Source: an uncultured Clostridia bacterium (GTDB lineage: Bacteria > Bacillota > Clostridia > TANB77 > CAG-508). From it: a DNA stretch of 34,467 nt. Below the pieces are notes generated by a model. The model worked only from the letters and a program-made list of their open reading frames with translations, searched no databases and was not told where the DNA came from. The position numbers and the translations under genes are program-made. The stretch is from the NCBI GenBank assembly GCA_944392445.1, contig CALXWT010000015.1, positions 1 through 34,467 on the forward strand. Reading direction: 5' to 3'. This document shows, piece after piece, positions 1 to 8,897 of this stretch. Position 1 is the first letter of the stretch. Each line of letters starts with the position of its first letter.

Positions 1-2
1 TT

Positions 3-43
3 AAAAGAAAAAACATAGCTCTTTTTTCTTGTTTTTGCTATGT
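3..43 (-). terminator. Rho-independent terminator-like hairpin
   Basis: Read on the minus strand, a 7-bp stem (ACATAGC with GCTATGT, positions 37-43 and 13-19) is followed by a run of T broken by one C. This is the usual form of an intrinsic terminator. It lies about 180 bp past the stop of the gene at 226-588, after two further hairpins, and may be a back-up terminator for that gene. Confidence 0.6.
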
Positions 44-84
44 CTTTCCTTTTATTCTTTTTTATTCGTTATTACTGCGAATAA

Positions 85-130
85 AAACCAATAAGACAGT
101 TCTGCGAAAGCAAAACCATCTTATTGGTTT
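85..130. repeat. 12-bp perfect inverted repeat
   Basis: AAACCAATAAGA (85-96) pairs perfectly with TCTTATTGGTTT (119-130) around a 22-nt loop. No long T-run follows on either strand, so it is a weak candidate terminator. It lies in the 3' region of the minus-strand gene at 226-588. Its loop does not match the conserved cores found elsewhere in the window. Confidence 0.6.
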
Positions 131-189
131 GAGAATTTAAATAGAATCTCCTGTTTTAAGCACTATTTAGCACTTAGACTTTTTTGCAT

Positions 190-214
190 AGAGAAATTGA
201 ACAACAATTTCTCT
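190..214 (-). terminator. Hairpin just after the stop of the 226-588 gene
   Basis: AGAGAAATTG (190-199) and CAATTTCTCT (205-214) form a perfect 10-bp stem with a 5-nt loop, 11 bp beyond the stop codon of the minus-strand gene. Minus-strand transcription then meets ATGC and a short T-poor tract, so termination may be inefficient. Confidence 0.5.
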
Positions 215-225
215 TCTACCGTATT

Positions 226-588
226 TTAATCTGCACTTTTATTTTTACTTTTTGCTCCTTCTCTGTACATCTTAATAATTTCTTCCTTACTAGAATTTTT
301 CTTTGTTACTCTAATAAAAACATCGTTGAACTTAAATTCGATGCCTTTAAAAGAGCTATTCTTCCCATAAGCTTTGTTCAGTTCTTTGTGAAAATTTGAG
401 GTCCTTTCAAAACATCCCTCTATAATTTCAGCAAAGTCATTAATGTACTCTGCAGGTAGAGGAATAACATTGGCCCAACCGTAAGAATACGACTTGACCT
501 TAATATAGCGAAAAGACTCGTCTCCTACTACTAAGAAATACTTACTTCCGTCACTATTAGCTTTTTCAAATTGTACAAGTGTTGCCAT
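226..588 (-). CDS. Hypothetical protein, 120 aa
   Basis: I do not recognise this protein. It is a soluble, mixed-charge polypeptide with no signal peptide or membrane segment. The N-terminal half has short alternating strands with aromatic residues (KYFLVVGDESFRYIKVKSY), and the C-terminal tail is rich in lysine and serine and probably disordered. A good ribosome binding site (AGGAGG, about 8 nt before ATG) and the hairpin after the stop support a real gene. It lies downstream of groEL but is separated by about 300 bp that contain a palindromic element, so it is probably transcribed on its own. No function can be assigned. Confidence 0.75.
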   Translation of the reverse strand: MATLVQFEKANSDGSKYFLVVGDESFRYIKVKSYSYGWANVIPLPAEYINDFAEIIEGCFERTSNFHKELNKAYGKNSSFKGIEFKFNDVFIRVTKKNSSKEEIIKMYREGAKSKNKSAD

Positions 589-743
589 TTTATTTTCCTC
601 CTGTTCTAATCAATTGCAAATGGCTTTTGTAAAAATACGGTTTGCTGACATAATTAAAAGTCTGCATAAATTATATTATATAGTAAATTTACATAATTTT
701 CAATAGAAATTAATAAAAAAGGTGACTTTCTCGTGTTCCAAAA

Positions 744-832
744 TAATGTTTTTGGTAAAAATTTAAACTTTAACCCTAGGTAATATATATTTACCTAGGG
801 TTGTACTATATTATTTTATTAAAAAATCATTA
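744..832 (-). repeat. Palindromic element family 2, copy A
   Basis: This element fills most of the 589-891 gap, about 60 bp past the groEL stop. The centre is AACCCTAGGTAA (772-783) paired perfectly with TTACCTAGGGTT (791-802). Read on minus, the flanks AAAATAATATAGTACAACCC and TTAAAGTTTAAATTTTT match the copy at 23423-23548 closely. The outer arms differ: here TAATGTTTTT (744-753) pairs with AAAAA-AT-CATTA ending at 832. It may serve as the groEL terminator, but no long T-run follows. The rest of the gap is AT-rich and shows nothing else clear. Confidence 0.75.
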
Positions 833-891
833 TCTAAGTGGCGAGCCTACTTTGTAAATTTGCAAAACAAGCCCGTCCCCTTTTGTAAATT

Positions 892-2532
<1,641 letters not shown>

Positions 2533-2726
2533 TTACCTCCTAAAATTTTTTAATTTATTTCCGTTGTCCTCTCTTTTATGTCTTTTATCGCAAAATTTTT
2601 AATTGCATTTTTTCAATATCAACTGCCTTTAAAATCTATTGTTCTTCATTATGTTATTCAGTTGATTTGAACTCATCCTAATTGTTTTACCAATTCCAAT
2701 TAGTATAATAAAATCTTTACTATTTT

Positions 2727-3014
<288 letters not shown>

Positions 3015-3104
3015 CTACCTCCTTAAAATATTTCTACCATTTATTCTATATATTAATATGTACAAAATATAAATATATGATTTATATTTCGTAGTCTATT
3101 AACG

Positions 3105-3137
3105 TTTTTAGCAGTCTTTATTTAAGACTGCTAAAAA
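3105..3137 (-). promoter_or_regulatory. CIRCE-like operator (HrcA site variant)
   Basis: A perfect 12-bp inverted repeat, TTTTTAGCAGTC (3105-3116) and GACTGCTAAAAA (3126-3137), has a 9-bp spacer. The known CIRCE element is TTAGCACTC-N9-GAGTGCTAA. Spacer and outer bases match exactly, but the inner CACTC/GAGTG is CAGTC/GACTG, a matched change in both arms. It begins directly at the -10 box of the groES promoter, so a bound repressor would block initiation. hrcA itself is not in this window. Confidence 0.85.
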
Positions 3138-3164
3138 TATATACCCTTTTTTATTAAAAGTCAA
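3136..3164 (-). promoter_or_regulatory. groES-groEL sigma-A promoter
   Basis: On the minus strand, -35 TTGACT (3164-3159), a 17-bp spacer and -10 TATATT (3141-3136) match the sigma-A consensus well. The start point would fall inside the CIRCE-like repeat, giving a 5' leader of about 120 nt before groES. Confidence 0.8.
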
Positions 3165-3221
3165 TAGTTATTTTTAATTTTCACAAAATGTTCACATTTC
3201 TCGTTTGAATTTGCCTATTTA

Positions 3222-3376
3222 TAAAAGGAACGAAGTGTTTTTTATTTTTGGTTTTCGGCCCCCAACATCGTACAAACTGTAAAAACTTCACTATCGTTTC
3301 GTTTAACAGTTTGTAAACTTGTCGGTCCCCACCTTAAGCACTCAAACCAAAAATAAAAAACACTTCGTTCCTTTTA
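3222..3376 (-). repeat. Palindromic element family 1, copy 1 (core on minus)
   Basis: A perfect 33-bp inverted repeat (3222-3254 with 3344-3376) encloses an 89-bp core (3255-3343). Read on minus, the core starts GAGTGCTTAAGGTGGGGACC, contains an inner stem (ACAAACTGT with ACAGTTTGT), and ends TTGGGGGCCGA. The core is shared with 5416-5506 and 7993-8083, but the 33-bp arms are unique to this site. The element lies 28 bp past the stop of the methyltransferase gene and upstream of the groES promoter. No coding potential is evident. Confidence 0.92.
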
Positions 3377-3403
3377 CATATACAAATTTAAACAACTTTT
3401 TCC

Positions 3404-4264
3404 TCACTTGCTCTCCCATTTTCCATAAATTCCACAAGGTAGTATTAGTTTTGAATTCGTCATTGGAATTCCTATTTCTCCATTTGAAAATTTCCCATCT
3501 TTTTTTATATTCAATCTTAAGATGTTTTCTAATACAGTACTTGAAATTCCTGTTGTATATGAATTTATTAAAAAGAATAATGGTTTGTCTGATAATACTT
3601 TTGAGCATAGTTCTACTAAATCTGAAATGTTATCTTCAAATTTCCACACCTCTCCATTTGTTCCTCTTCCATAAGAAGGTGGATCCATTATTATTCCATC
3701 ATATTTATTGCCTCTTCGTATTTCTCTATTTACAAATTTAACTACATCATCAACTATAAATCGAACTGGTCTGTCCTTTAAACCTGATGACACTATGTTT
3801 TCTTTTGCCCAAGTAGTCATTCCTTTTGAACTATCCACATGACAAACGGATGCACCTGCATAGCTACAAGCTACAGTTGCACCTCCTGTATAAGCAAATA
3901 GGTTTAATACTTTTATTTCTCGTTTTGCATTTTGTATTTTTGAAATCATCCAATCCCAATTTATAGCTTGCTCTGGAAATAATCCTGTATGTTTAAATCC
4001 CATTGGCTTTATATTAAACACTAAATCTTTATACTTTATTTGCCAATTTTCTGGCACTTTGCTATTGTATTTCCAAGCGCCACCACCACTTGAACTTCTA
4101 TTGTATCTAGCATTTGCCTTATTCCATTTTTCTGGGAACGATTTATTTTTCCATATAATTTGTGGGTCTGGTCTTATTAGCACCACATTTCCCCATCTTT
4201 CTAGCTTTTCTCCATTTGCCATATCTAATATTTCATAATCTTTCCAATTATTTGCTACATCCAT
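3404..4264 (-). CDS. Class I SAM-dependent methyltransferase (RlmI/RlmL-like), 286 aa
   Basis: Predicted S-adenosylmethionine-dependent methyltransferase of the COG1092-like group, whose studied members methylate 23S rRNA. The SAM-binding loop LNLFAYTGG is near residues 119-127, followed by an acidic strand end (HVDSSKGM). The catalytic-type DPPSYGRG motif is near residues 193-200. There is no PUA domain at the N-terminus, so it is shorter than RlmI. It starts 15 bp after the Fic-like gene and is probably co-transcribed with it. It ends in TGA, which shows TGA is a normal stop here. The exact substrate is not known from sequence. Confidence 0.85.
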   Translation of the reverse strand: MDVANNWKDYEILDMANGEKLERWGNVVLIRPDPQIIWKNKSFPEKWNKANARYNRSSSGGGAWKYNSKVPENWQIKYKDLVFNIKPMGFKHTGLFPEQAINWDWMISKIQNAKREIKVLNLFAYTGGATVACSYAGASVCHVDSSKGMTTWAKENIVSSGLKDRPVRFIVDDVVKFVNREIRRGNKYDGIIMDPPSYGRGTNGEVWKFEDNISDLVELCSKVLSDKPLFFLINSYTTGISSTVLENILRLNIKKDGKFSNGEIGIPMTNSKLILPCGIYGKWESK

Positions 4265-4279
4265 TTTTCTACTCCTAAT

Positions 4280-5221
4280 TTATATACTCATATAACATTT
4301 TTCTTTTAAAAACTCTTTAATTTGCTCTTCATTATTTTCTTCATAGTATGAAATAAGTAAGTTTTTAAATTCTTCCGTTAATTCTGCAGGAATTACTATA
4401 ATTCCTTTTCCTTTAGATATTAAATAATGATTGCTAAATATTACTGATGTTCTTTTATTTCCATCAATAAATACTTGTCTTTTCATAACATACAACAAGA
4501 GATTGATAGCTTTATCTACTTCATCAATGTCCATTTTCAATATTTCTTCCAATTCTTCTTTTATTACACTTTCTATTGGTAAACTTGGTTGCCATTTTGT
4601 TCCTCCTATTGTAACAGGTACGTTCCTTATTTTTCCAGCTGAATAATAAAAGCCTTCCTCTATCAGTTTGTTTATTTCGCATAACAAAGCAAAATTAGTA
4701 GGACTTAAAATAACGTTTTTGTTTAATATAAATTCCCAAGCATGTTTTAGATTTACTACTTTTAATATGTCTTCTGAGGTCATATTATTTACTTTTCCAC
4801 CTTCTATAATGCTTTCTGTATCTGCAAATGTAGTTGCTACTCCTTCTAATATAGCTTGTTTATATATGGTATCTACTAAATGCCTTTTTGCAAAGTCTAT
4901 ATTTTGCTCTACTTTTGGTGAAATTTCTTCTTCTACATAATTTAATTGTTTTAACTTTTTTGATATTTCTCTTATTTGTCTTTTTAATTCTTTTGCTTTA
5001 ATGCTATTATTTAATACTAAATTATATAATTCATCTGAATATTCACCAACATATTTAGTTAAAGCCACACCATTCTCTCTATAATGTACATATATATATC
5101 GCTTTGAATTATTTTCTCTTATCTCAACTGAACCATACGCAAGAGATTGTAATTCATTTTCAATCATTTGTTTACTTTGAAGGAGATTCATTATTTCAAT
5201 TTTTTCTTCCACTTTTACCAT
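4280..5221 (-). CDS. Fic/DOC family protein with altered catalytic motif, 313 aa
   Basis: Fic proteins usually transfer AMP or related groups to target proteins. Residues about 1-115 form an N-terminal region with a YIYVHYRENG segment and charged helices. The Fic fold follows, with a TESIIEG segment (near 147-153) that resembles the inhibitory SSxIEG motif, and the core RQVFIDGNKRTS near residue 254. Canonical Fic has HxFx(D/E)GN(G/K)RxxR. Here the histidine is glutamine and the last arginine is isoleucine, while F, DGN and KR remain. AMP transfer is therefore uncertain. Four TGTGAAACA half-sites surround its promoter, and the methyltransferase gene follows after 15 bp. A role as regulator or toxin-like enzyme is inference. 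Confidence 0.85.
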   Translation of the reverse strand: MVKVEEKIEIMNLLQSKQMIENELQSLAYGSVEIRENNSKRYIYVHYRENGVALTKYVGEYSDELYNLVLNNSIKAKELKRQIREISKKLKQLNYVEEEISPKVEQNIDFAKRHLVDTIYKQAILEGVATTFADTESIIEGGKVNNMTSEDILKVVNLKHAWEFILNKNVILSPTNFALLCEINKLIEEGFYYSAGKIRNVPVTIGGTKWQPSLPIESVIKEELEEILKMDIDEVDKAINLLLYVMKRQVFIDGNKRTSVIFSNHYLISKGKGIIVIPAELTEEFKNLLISYYEENNEEQIKEFLKEKCYMSI

Positions 5222-5241
5222 ATCCCTTCTGGTATAATTTT

Positions 5242-5357
5242 AAATGTGAAACATTTCTTGATTTTTTCCTTAATTTTGTTTCACATTTGTATTATAACAC
5301 AAAATCCAAAAAATGTGAAACATTTTTCGTTTTTTTCTTTAATTTTGTTTCACATTT
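5242..5357 (-). promoter_or_regulatory. Fic operon promoter with tandem palindromic operators
   Basis: Two similar units of about 46 bp occur in tandem (5242-5288 and 5311-5357). Each has AAATGTGAAACA at one end and TGTTTCACATTT at the other, giving four half-sites. A sigma-A promoter lies among them on minus: -35 TTCACA (5319-5314), 17-bp spacer, -10 TATAAT (5296-5291). The -35 box is part of one half-site, and the other pair covers the start region. This suggests repression, perhaps autoregulation, by a DNA-binding protein not identified here. Confidence 0.75.
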
Positions 5358-5384
5358 TTTTATTACTACTCACGGCTTCTTATA

Positions 5385-5537
5385 GTCATAGCAATGTATA
5401 TTTAAAATTTATGTTGGAGTGCTTAAGGTGGGGACCTACAAGTTTACAAACTGTTGAATTGAGCATTGGCGAAATTTATACAGTTTGTACGCAGTTGGGG
5501 GCCGGAAACATAAATTTTAAATATACATTGCTATGAC
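5385..5537 (+). repeat. Palindromic element family 1, copy 2 (core on plus)
   Basis: A perfect 31-bp inverted repeat (5385-5415 with 5507-5537) encloses a 91-bp core (5416-5506). The core begins GGAGTGCTTAAGGTGGGGAC and ends TTGGGGGCCGGA. It differs from the copy at 7993-8083 at only 6 of 91 positions. The arm sequence is unrelated to the arms of the other two copies. A weaker outer pairing (TCACGGCT with AGCTGTGA) extends the stem. It lies 39 bp past the stop of the small gene at 5577-5777 and upstream of the Fic promoter. Confidence 0.93.
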
Positions 5538-5576
5538 ATTCTAGAGCGAGCTGTGAATTGTAATAAATTTTTCATT

Positions 5577-5777
5577 TTATATTTTCATTAACACACTCAC
5601 AAAACTTGATATTAACAATAAATCAATAACTATAAAGCTTATTGTCGCCATTACAATAGTGGTAATCATTTTATGATTTGATATTCCTTTTGCTATTCTT
5701 GTTATAATATTTCCTTTTTTGTTCCTTACAACCTGTCCATCTTTAACTTCTAAAATAATATCTTTTGCATACTCCAT
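5577..5777 (-). CDS. Small membrane protein, 66 aa, unknown
   Basis: The N-terminal half is hydrophilic and charged (VKDGQVVRNKKGN). The C-terminal half is a single hydrophobic span (residues about 41-64, TIVMATISFIVIDLLLISSF), so it is a likely small tail-anchored membrane protein. I do not recognise a family. It is transcribed in the same direction as its neighbours but separated by about 250 bp of AT-rich DNA from uvrC, which holds a short GCTTTAAA hairpin (5813-5832) and little else. Its length and the membrane span support a real gene, though support is moderate. Confidence 0.55.
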   Translation of the reverse strand: MEYAKDIILEVKDGQVVRNKKGNIITRIAKGISNHKMITTIVMATISFIVIDLLLISSFVSVLMKI

Positions 5778-6027
5778 ACAAAATCCCCCATTCTTTCCAA
5801 AACTCTATTTTTGCTTTAAAAAGATTTAAAGCATCTATTATATAGATATTCCTGAATTGAACATTATATTCATACTTTCGCATACAAAATTACTACTATT
5901 TTGTTTATAATCTGCAAATTTATTTCATAAACTCACATTAACTAGACAGTTTTAGCATTTATTTTACTTTTAATTTAAAGTAATACTCTTTCGATTTTGT
6001 AACTTTTCAAATTAAATTATATCACTC

Positions 6028-7860
6028 TTATCCTTGCAACTCTTCTTTTATTTTTCTAGCTAACTCTTCATTTATTCCTTTTACTTTACTTATTTCTGAC
6101 ACATCTGCTTCTGCAATTTTTTTGGTGCTTCCAAATTTCTTTAATAGTGCATTTTTCTTTACTTCTCCTATTCCTGCTATGTCATCTAATGCTGATTTTG
6201 TCATTTCTTTATCACGCAATTTCTTGTGGTATCCTATTGCTGTATCGTGCACTGCATCTTGGAAATTGGTTATTAAATTAAATAAATTATTTGATATTTT
6301 TAATTCTTCTCTTTCCGTATTCATCAAAGCTCTGGTTGAATGTTTGTCATCTTTTACCATTCCAAATATTGGTATATCTAGTACACTTACATCAAATTGA
6401 CTATTTTTACTTAAATAATCTTTCTTTAATTCATCGATTGCTTCTAGTGCTGCTCGTATTTGGGTTATTCCACCATCTACTAGTATAACATCTGGTAATC
6501 GTCCAAATCCACCATTTGGATTTTCTACAGAGTGGATTAATCTTCTTGTAATTACCTCTTTCATACATTTTGGATCGTCTTGGCCAATTACAGTTTTTAT
6601 TCTAAATCTTCGCGACAAATTCTTTTTTATAATTCCATCTTGCATCACGCACATACCAGCTACCATATTTGTTCCAGAAAGGTTTGATATATCATAACAT
6701 TCTATTTTTCTAGGAAGCTTGTCTAAATTTAGCACCTCTTTTAACTCAGTTAGAACTTCTAACTTGTCCTTTTCTTTGTTTTCTAATGTAACTTTTGCAT
6801 TGTTTTCTGCCATTTCTACTAGCCTTAGTTTTTCTCCTTTTTGAGGTGTTTTTATCTCCACTTTTCTTCCTGCTTGTTTTGTAAATAGCTCTTGCAAAAC
6901 CTCTTTGTCTTCTATTTCTTCTCTTAGCATTATTTTATTTGGAAGAATGGCTCTGTTTATGTAATATTGTTTTATAAATGTAGACAAAATTTCTTCTGAT
7001 GTTTCATCTACTAAATCATTTAGGAAGAAATGTTCTCTTCCTATCATCTTGCTCTTTCGTACAAAAAATACTTCTACGCATACCTTTGTTTCGTTTCTTG
7101 CAAGTCCTATTACATCAATGTCGTTTTCAGATATATTTGACACTTTTTGCTTTTCTGATATTCTTTCTATTGCAATTTTTTTATCTCGTAAATATGCTGC
7201 CTTTTCGTATTGTAGCTTATCTGCTGATTCCTTTATTTCTAAATCCAACTGTTTCATTAAGTCATCTGTTTTTCCTTCTAGCACGTCTACTATTTCTTTA
7301 ATTTGTTTCATATACTCTTCTCTTGAAACATAACCCATACATGGTGCCATACATTTTTTTATATGATAATTTAGGCAAGGTCTATCTTTGTATTTGAAGC
7401 TTTTGCATTGCCTTATTTTAAATTTGGATTTTATATACTCTACCATTTCTTTTGCACTTCCACTATTAGCATACGGACCAAAATATTTAGCTCCATCATT
7501 TAAAATTCTTCTTGTTATATACACATCTGGATATTCTGCCTTTATATTTACTTTTATATATGGATACGTTTTGTCATCTTTTAAAAGCACATTAAATTTA
7601 GGCATATTTTTCTTAATTAAATTACACTCTAGAATAAGTGCTTCTGCTTCGTTATCTGTTACGATGTATTCAAAATGGTCTATTAGTGAAACCATATTTT
7701 GTATTCTTTTGGTTTTATTAGTTTTCCTAAAATATTGCCTTACTCTATTTTTTAATGAAATTGCCTTACCTACATATATAATTTTGTCATCTTTATCGTG
7801 CATTATATACACTCCTGGCTTACCAGGTAATTTTTTTAATTCCTCTTCTATGTTAAACAT
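6028..7860 (-). CDS. uvrC: Excinuclease ABC subunit C (UvrC), 610 aa
   Basis: UvrC makes both incisions in bacterial nucleotide excision repair, acting on the UvrB-DNA complex. The expected domains are present in order: a GIY-YIG nuclease (residues about 14-92, PGVYIMHDKDDKIIYVGKA); a cysteine cluster (CKSFKYKDRPCLNYHIKKC); the UVR motif that binds UvrB (about 196-231); an RNase H-like nuclease half (about 370-530, ECYDISNLSGT and DVILVDGG); and C-terminal helix-hairpin-helix motifs (about 555-608). Length is normal. It is flanked on both sides by intergenic DNA and looks monocistronic. Confidence 0.98.
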   Translation of the reverse strand: MFNIEEELKKLPGKPGVYIMHDKDDKIIYVGKAISLKNRVRQYFRKTNKTKRIQNMVSLIDHFEYIVTDNEAEALILECNLIKKNMPKFNVLLKDDKTYPYIKVNIKAEYPDVYITRRILNDGAKYFGPYANSGSAKEMVEYIKSKFKIRQCKSFKYKDRPCLNYHIKKCMAPCMGYVSREEYMKQIKEIVDVLEGKTDDLMKQLDLEIKESADKLQYEKAAYLRDKKIAIERISEKQKVSNISENDIDVIGLARNETKVCVEVFFVRKSKMIGREHFFLNDLVDETSEEILSTFIKQYYINRAILPNKIMLREEIEDKEVLQELFTKQAGRKVEIKTPQKGEKLRLVEMAENNAKVTLENKEKDKLEVLTELKEVLNLDKLPRKIECYDISNLSGTNMVAGMCVMQDGIIKKNLSRRFRIKTVIGQDDPKCMKEVITRRLIHSVENPNGGFGRLPDVILVDGGITQIRAALEAIDELKKDYLSKNSQFDVSVLDIPIFGMVKDDKHSTRALMNTEREELKISNNLFNLITNFQDAVHDTAIGYHKKLRDKEMTKSALDDIAGIGEVKKNALLKKFGSTKKIAEADVSEISKVKGINEELARKIKEELQG

Positions 7861-7959
7861 ATTCGCTTCCTCGTTCTTTTATTAAACTTCATATATTATA
7901 ACATACTTTAAGTTGTTTCTTCAATTATATTAAAGAAATATGGAAGTTTTTGATTATGT

Positions 7960-8116
7960 AACCAAGTAGTTTGTATGTTTTAGATTTTTATTGGAGTGCT
8001 TAAGGTGGGGACCGACAAGTTTACAAACTGTAAAATTGAGCATTAGCGAAATTTGTACAGTTTGTACGCAGTTGGGGGCCGAAAATAAAAATCTAAAACA
8101 TACAAACTACTTGGTT
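7960..8116 (+). repeat. Palindromic element family 1, copy 3 (core on plus)
   Basis: A perfect 33-bp inverted repeat (7960-7992 with 8084-8116) encloses a 91-bp core (7993-8083). The core is nearly identical to copy 2 and has the inner stem ACAAACTGTA (8023-8032) with TACAGTTTGT (8056-8065). The right arm reaches the TAA stop of the SpoIVFB-like gene and overlaps it by one base. So one arm is the gene's own 3' flank, and the opposite arm is an inverted copy of it or vice versa. Confidence 0.93.
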
Positions 8117-8844
8117 TATACTATTTTCTCCATCAGCCTTTCTATATTTTTCCTCCTATTGTACCTTCTTATCTCCAGTATTTCCATATACCACAAATAT
8201 GCCAAAATGATTACAATAGATATGTTATGTATGTATAAAATAACTATGCTTGAAATTGCTGTTAGCAATATTAACACTGTTTTAGAAATAAAATATGTAA
8301 TCTTGTATGCTACTATATTACCATAGAATAGTTTTATTAATTCGTTTATAACTCTTCCTCCATCCATCGGGTATATTGGTATTAAGTTAAATATTGCTAT
8401 TAGGAAATTTGAGTAAATTATAATTTGATATAAATATATATTTGTTACGTTTATATTTAAGCTTTCAACTAGTATAACTATAACGTCAATAAGTAAATTG
8501 GTTATTGGTCCAGCAAGCGCTATAATTGCTTTTTTTATGCAAAGCATTTTTCTTTCGTTTATTTTTAACTTGCTTGGCACATTACTGGATTCACTATTAG
8601 AGACTTGATGTTCAATACTAATATTATCTATATTTTCCAAGTCATTCATCTTGAACTTCATTTGAAGTCCCACTGGAGTTAATTTTATTTCTTCTGGTCT
8701 AAAGCCTAAAATCACTCCCATTAGTAGATGTCCTAATTCGTGAATAATCGCAAATATCATTAAAGTTACATATATTTCTATTTGTGAAGTGAGTAGAAAC
8801 AAAAAAAGAAATAAGAAAATTTTCAAATCTATTTTAATACTCAT
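8116..8844 (-). CDS. spoIVFB: M50 site-2 metalloprotease, SpoIVFB-like, 242 aa
   Basis: An intramembrane zinc protease. In Bacillus subtilis SpoIVFB cleaves pro-sigma-K in the mother cell. The zinc motif IIHELGH places H35, E36 and H39 in an early membrane helix. The third-ligand motif NLIPIYPMDGG is near residues 155-165. Several hydrophobic spans cover the protein. It directly follows an M23-domain membrane protein (gap 53 bp), the arrangement of spoIVFA-spoIVFB, which supports the sporulation role over a general M50 protease. A loop near residues 55-95 is rich in Asn and Ser. The stop codon touches a palindromic element. Confidence 0.85.
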   Translation of the reverse strand: MSIKIDLKIFLFLFLFLLTSQIEIYVTLMIFAIIHELGHLLMGVILGFRPEEIKLTPVGLQMKFKMNDLENIDNISIEHQVSNSESSNVPSKLKINERKMLCIKKAIIALAGPITNLLIDVIVILVESLNINVTNIYLYQIIIYSNFLIAIFNLIPIYPMDGGRVINELIKLFYGNIVAYKITYFISKTVLILLTAISSIVILYIHNISIVIILAYLWYMEILEIRRYNRRKNIERLMEKIV

Positions 8845-8897
8845 TGTTTTTGCAACCTTCTTTCTGTTTTCATTTTATCTAAAGCTATATTATATAT

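Noticed and set aside
184..399. Plus-strand frame opposite the 120-aa gene
   Set aside because: It overlaps the better-supported minus-strand gene, has no ribosome binding site, and is Phe-rich as expected for the complement of Lys/Glu codons.
5104..5536. Plus-strand reading frames over the Fic start, operators and palindromic element
   Set aside because: They run across operators and both arms of the element and lack ribosome binding sites. They are chance open frames in AT-rich DNA.
3222..8116. Family 1 elements as integron attC sites or CRISPR repeats
   Set aside because: No RYYYAAC/GTTRRRY ends, no cassettes and no integrase. Only three copies, kilobases apart, with variable arms outside a fixed core, which is the reverse of repeat-spacer order.
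3222..8116. Family 1 elements as retron msr-msd regions
   Set aside because: Arms a1/a2 in retrons also pair, but no reverse transcriptase is near any copy and three near-identical non-coding copies within 5 kb do not fit.
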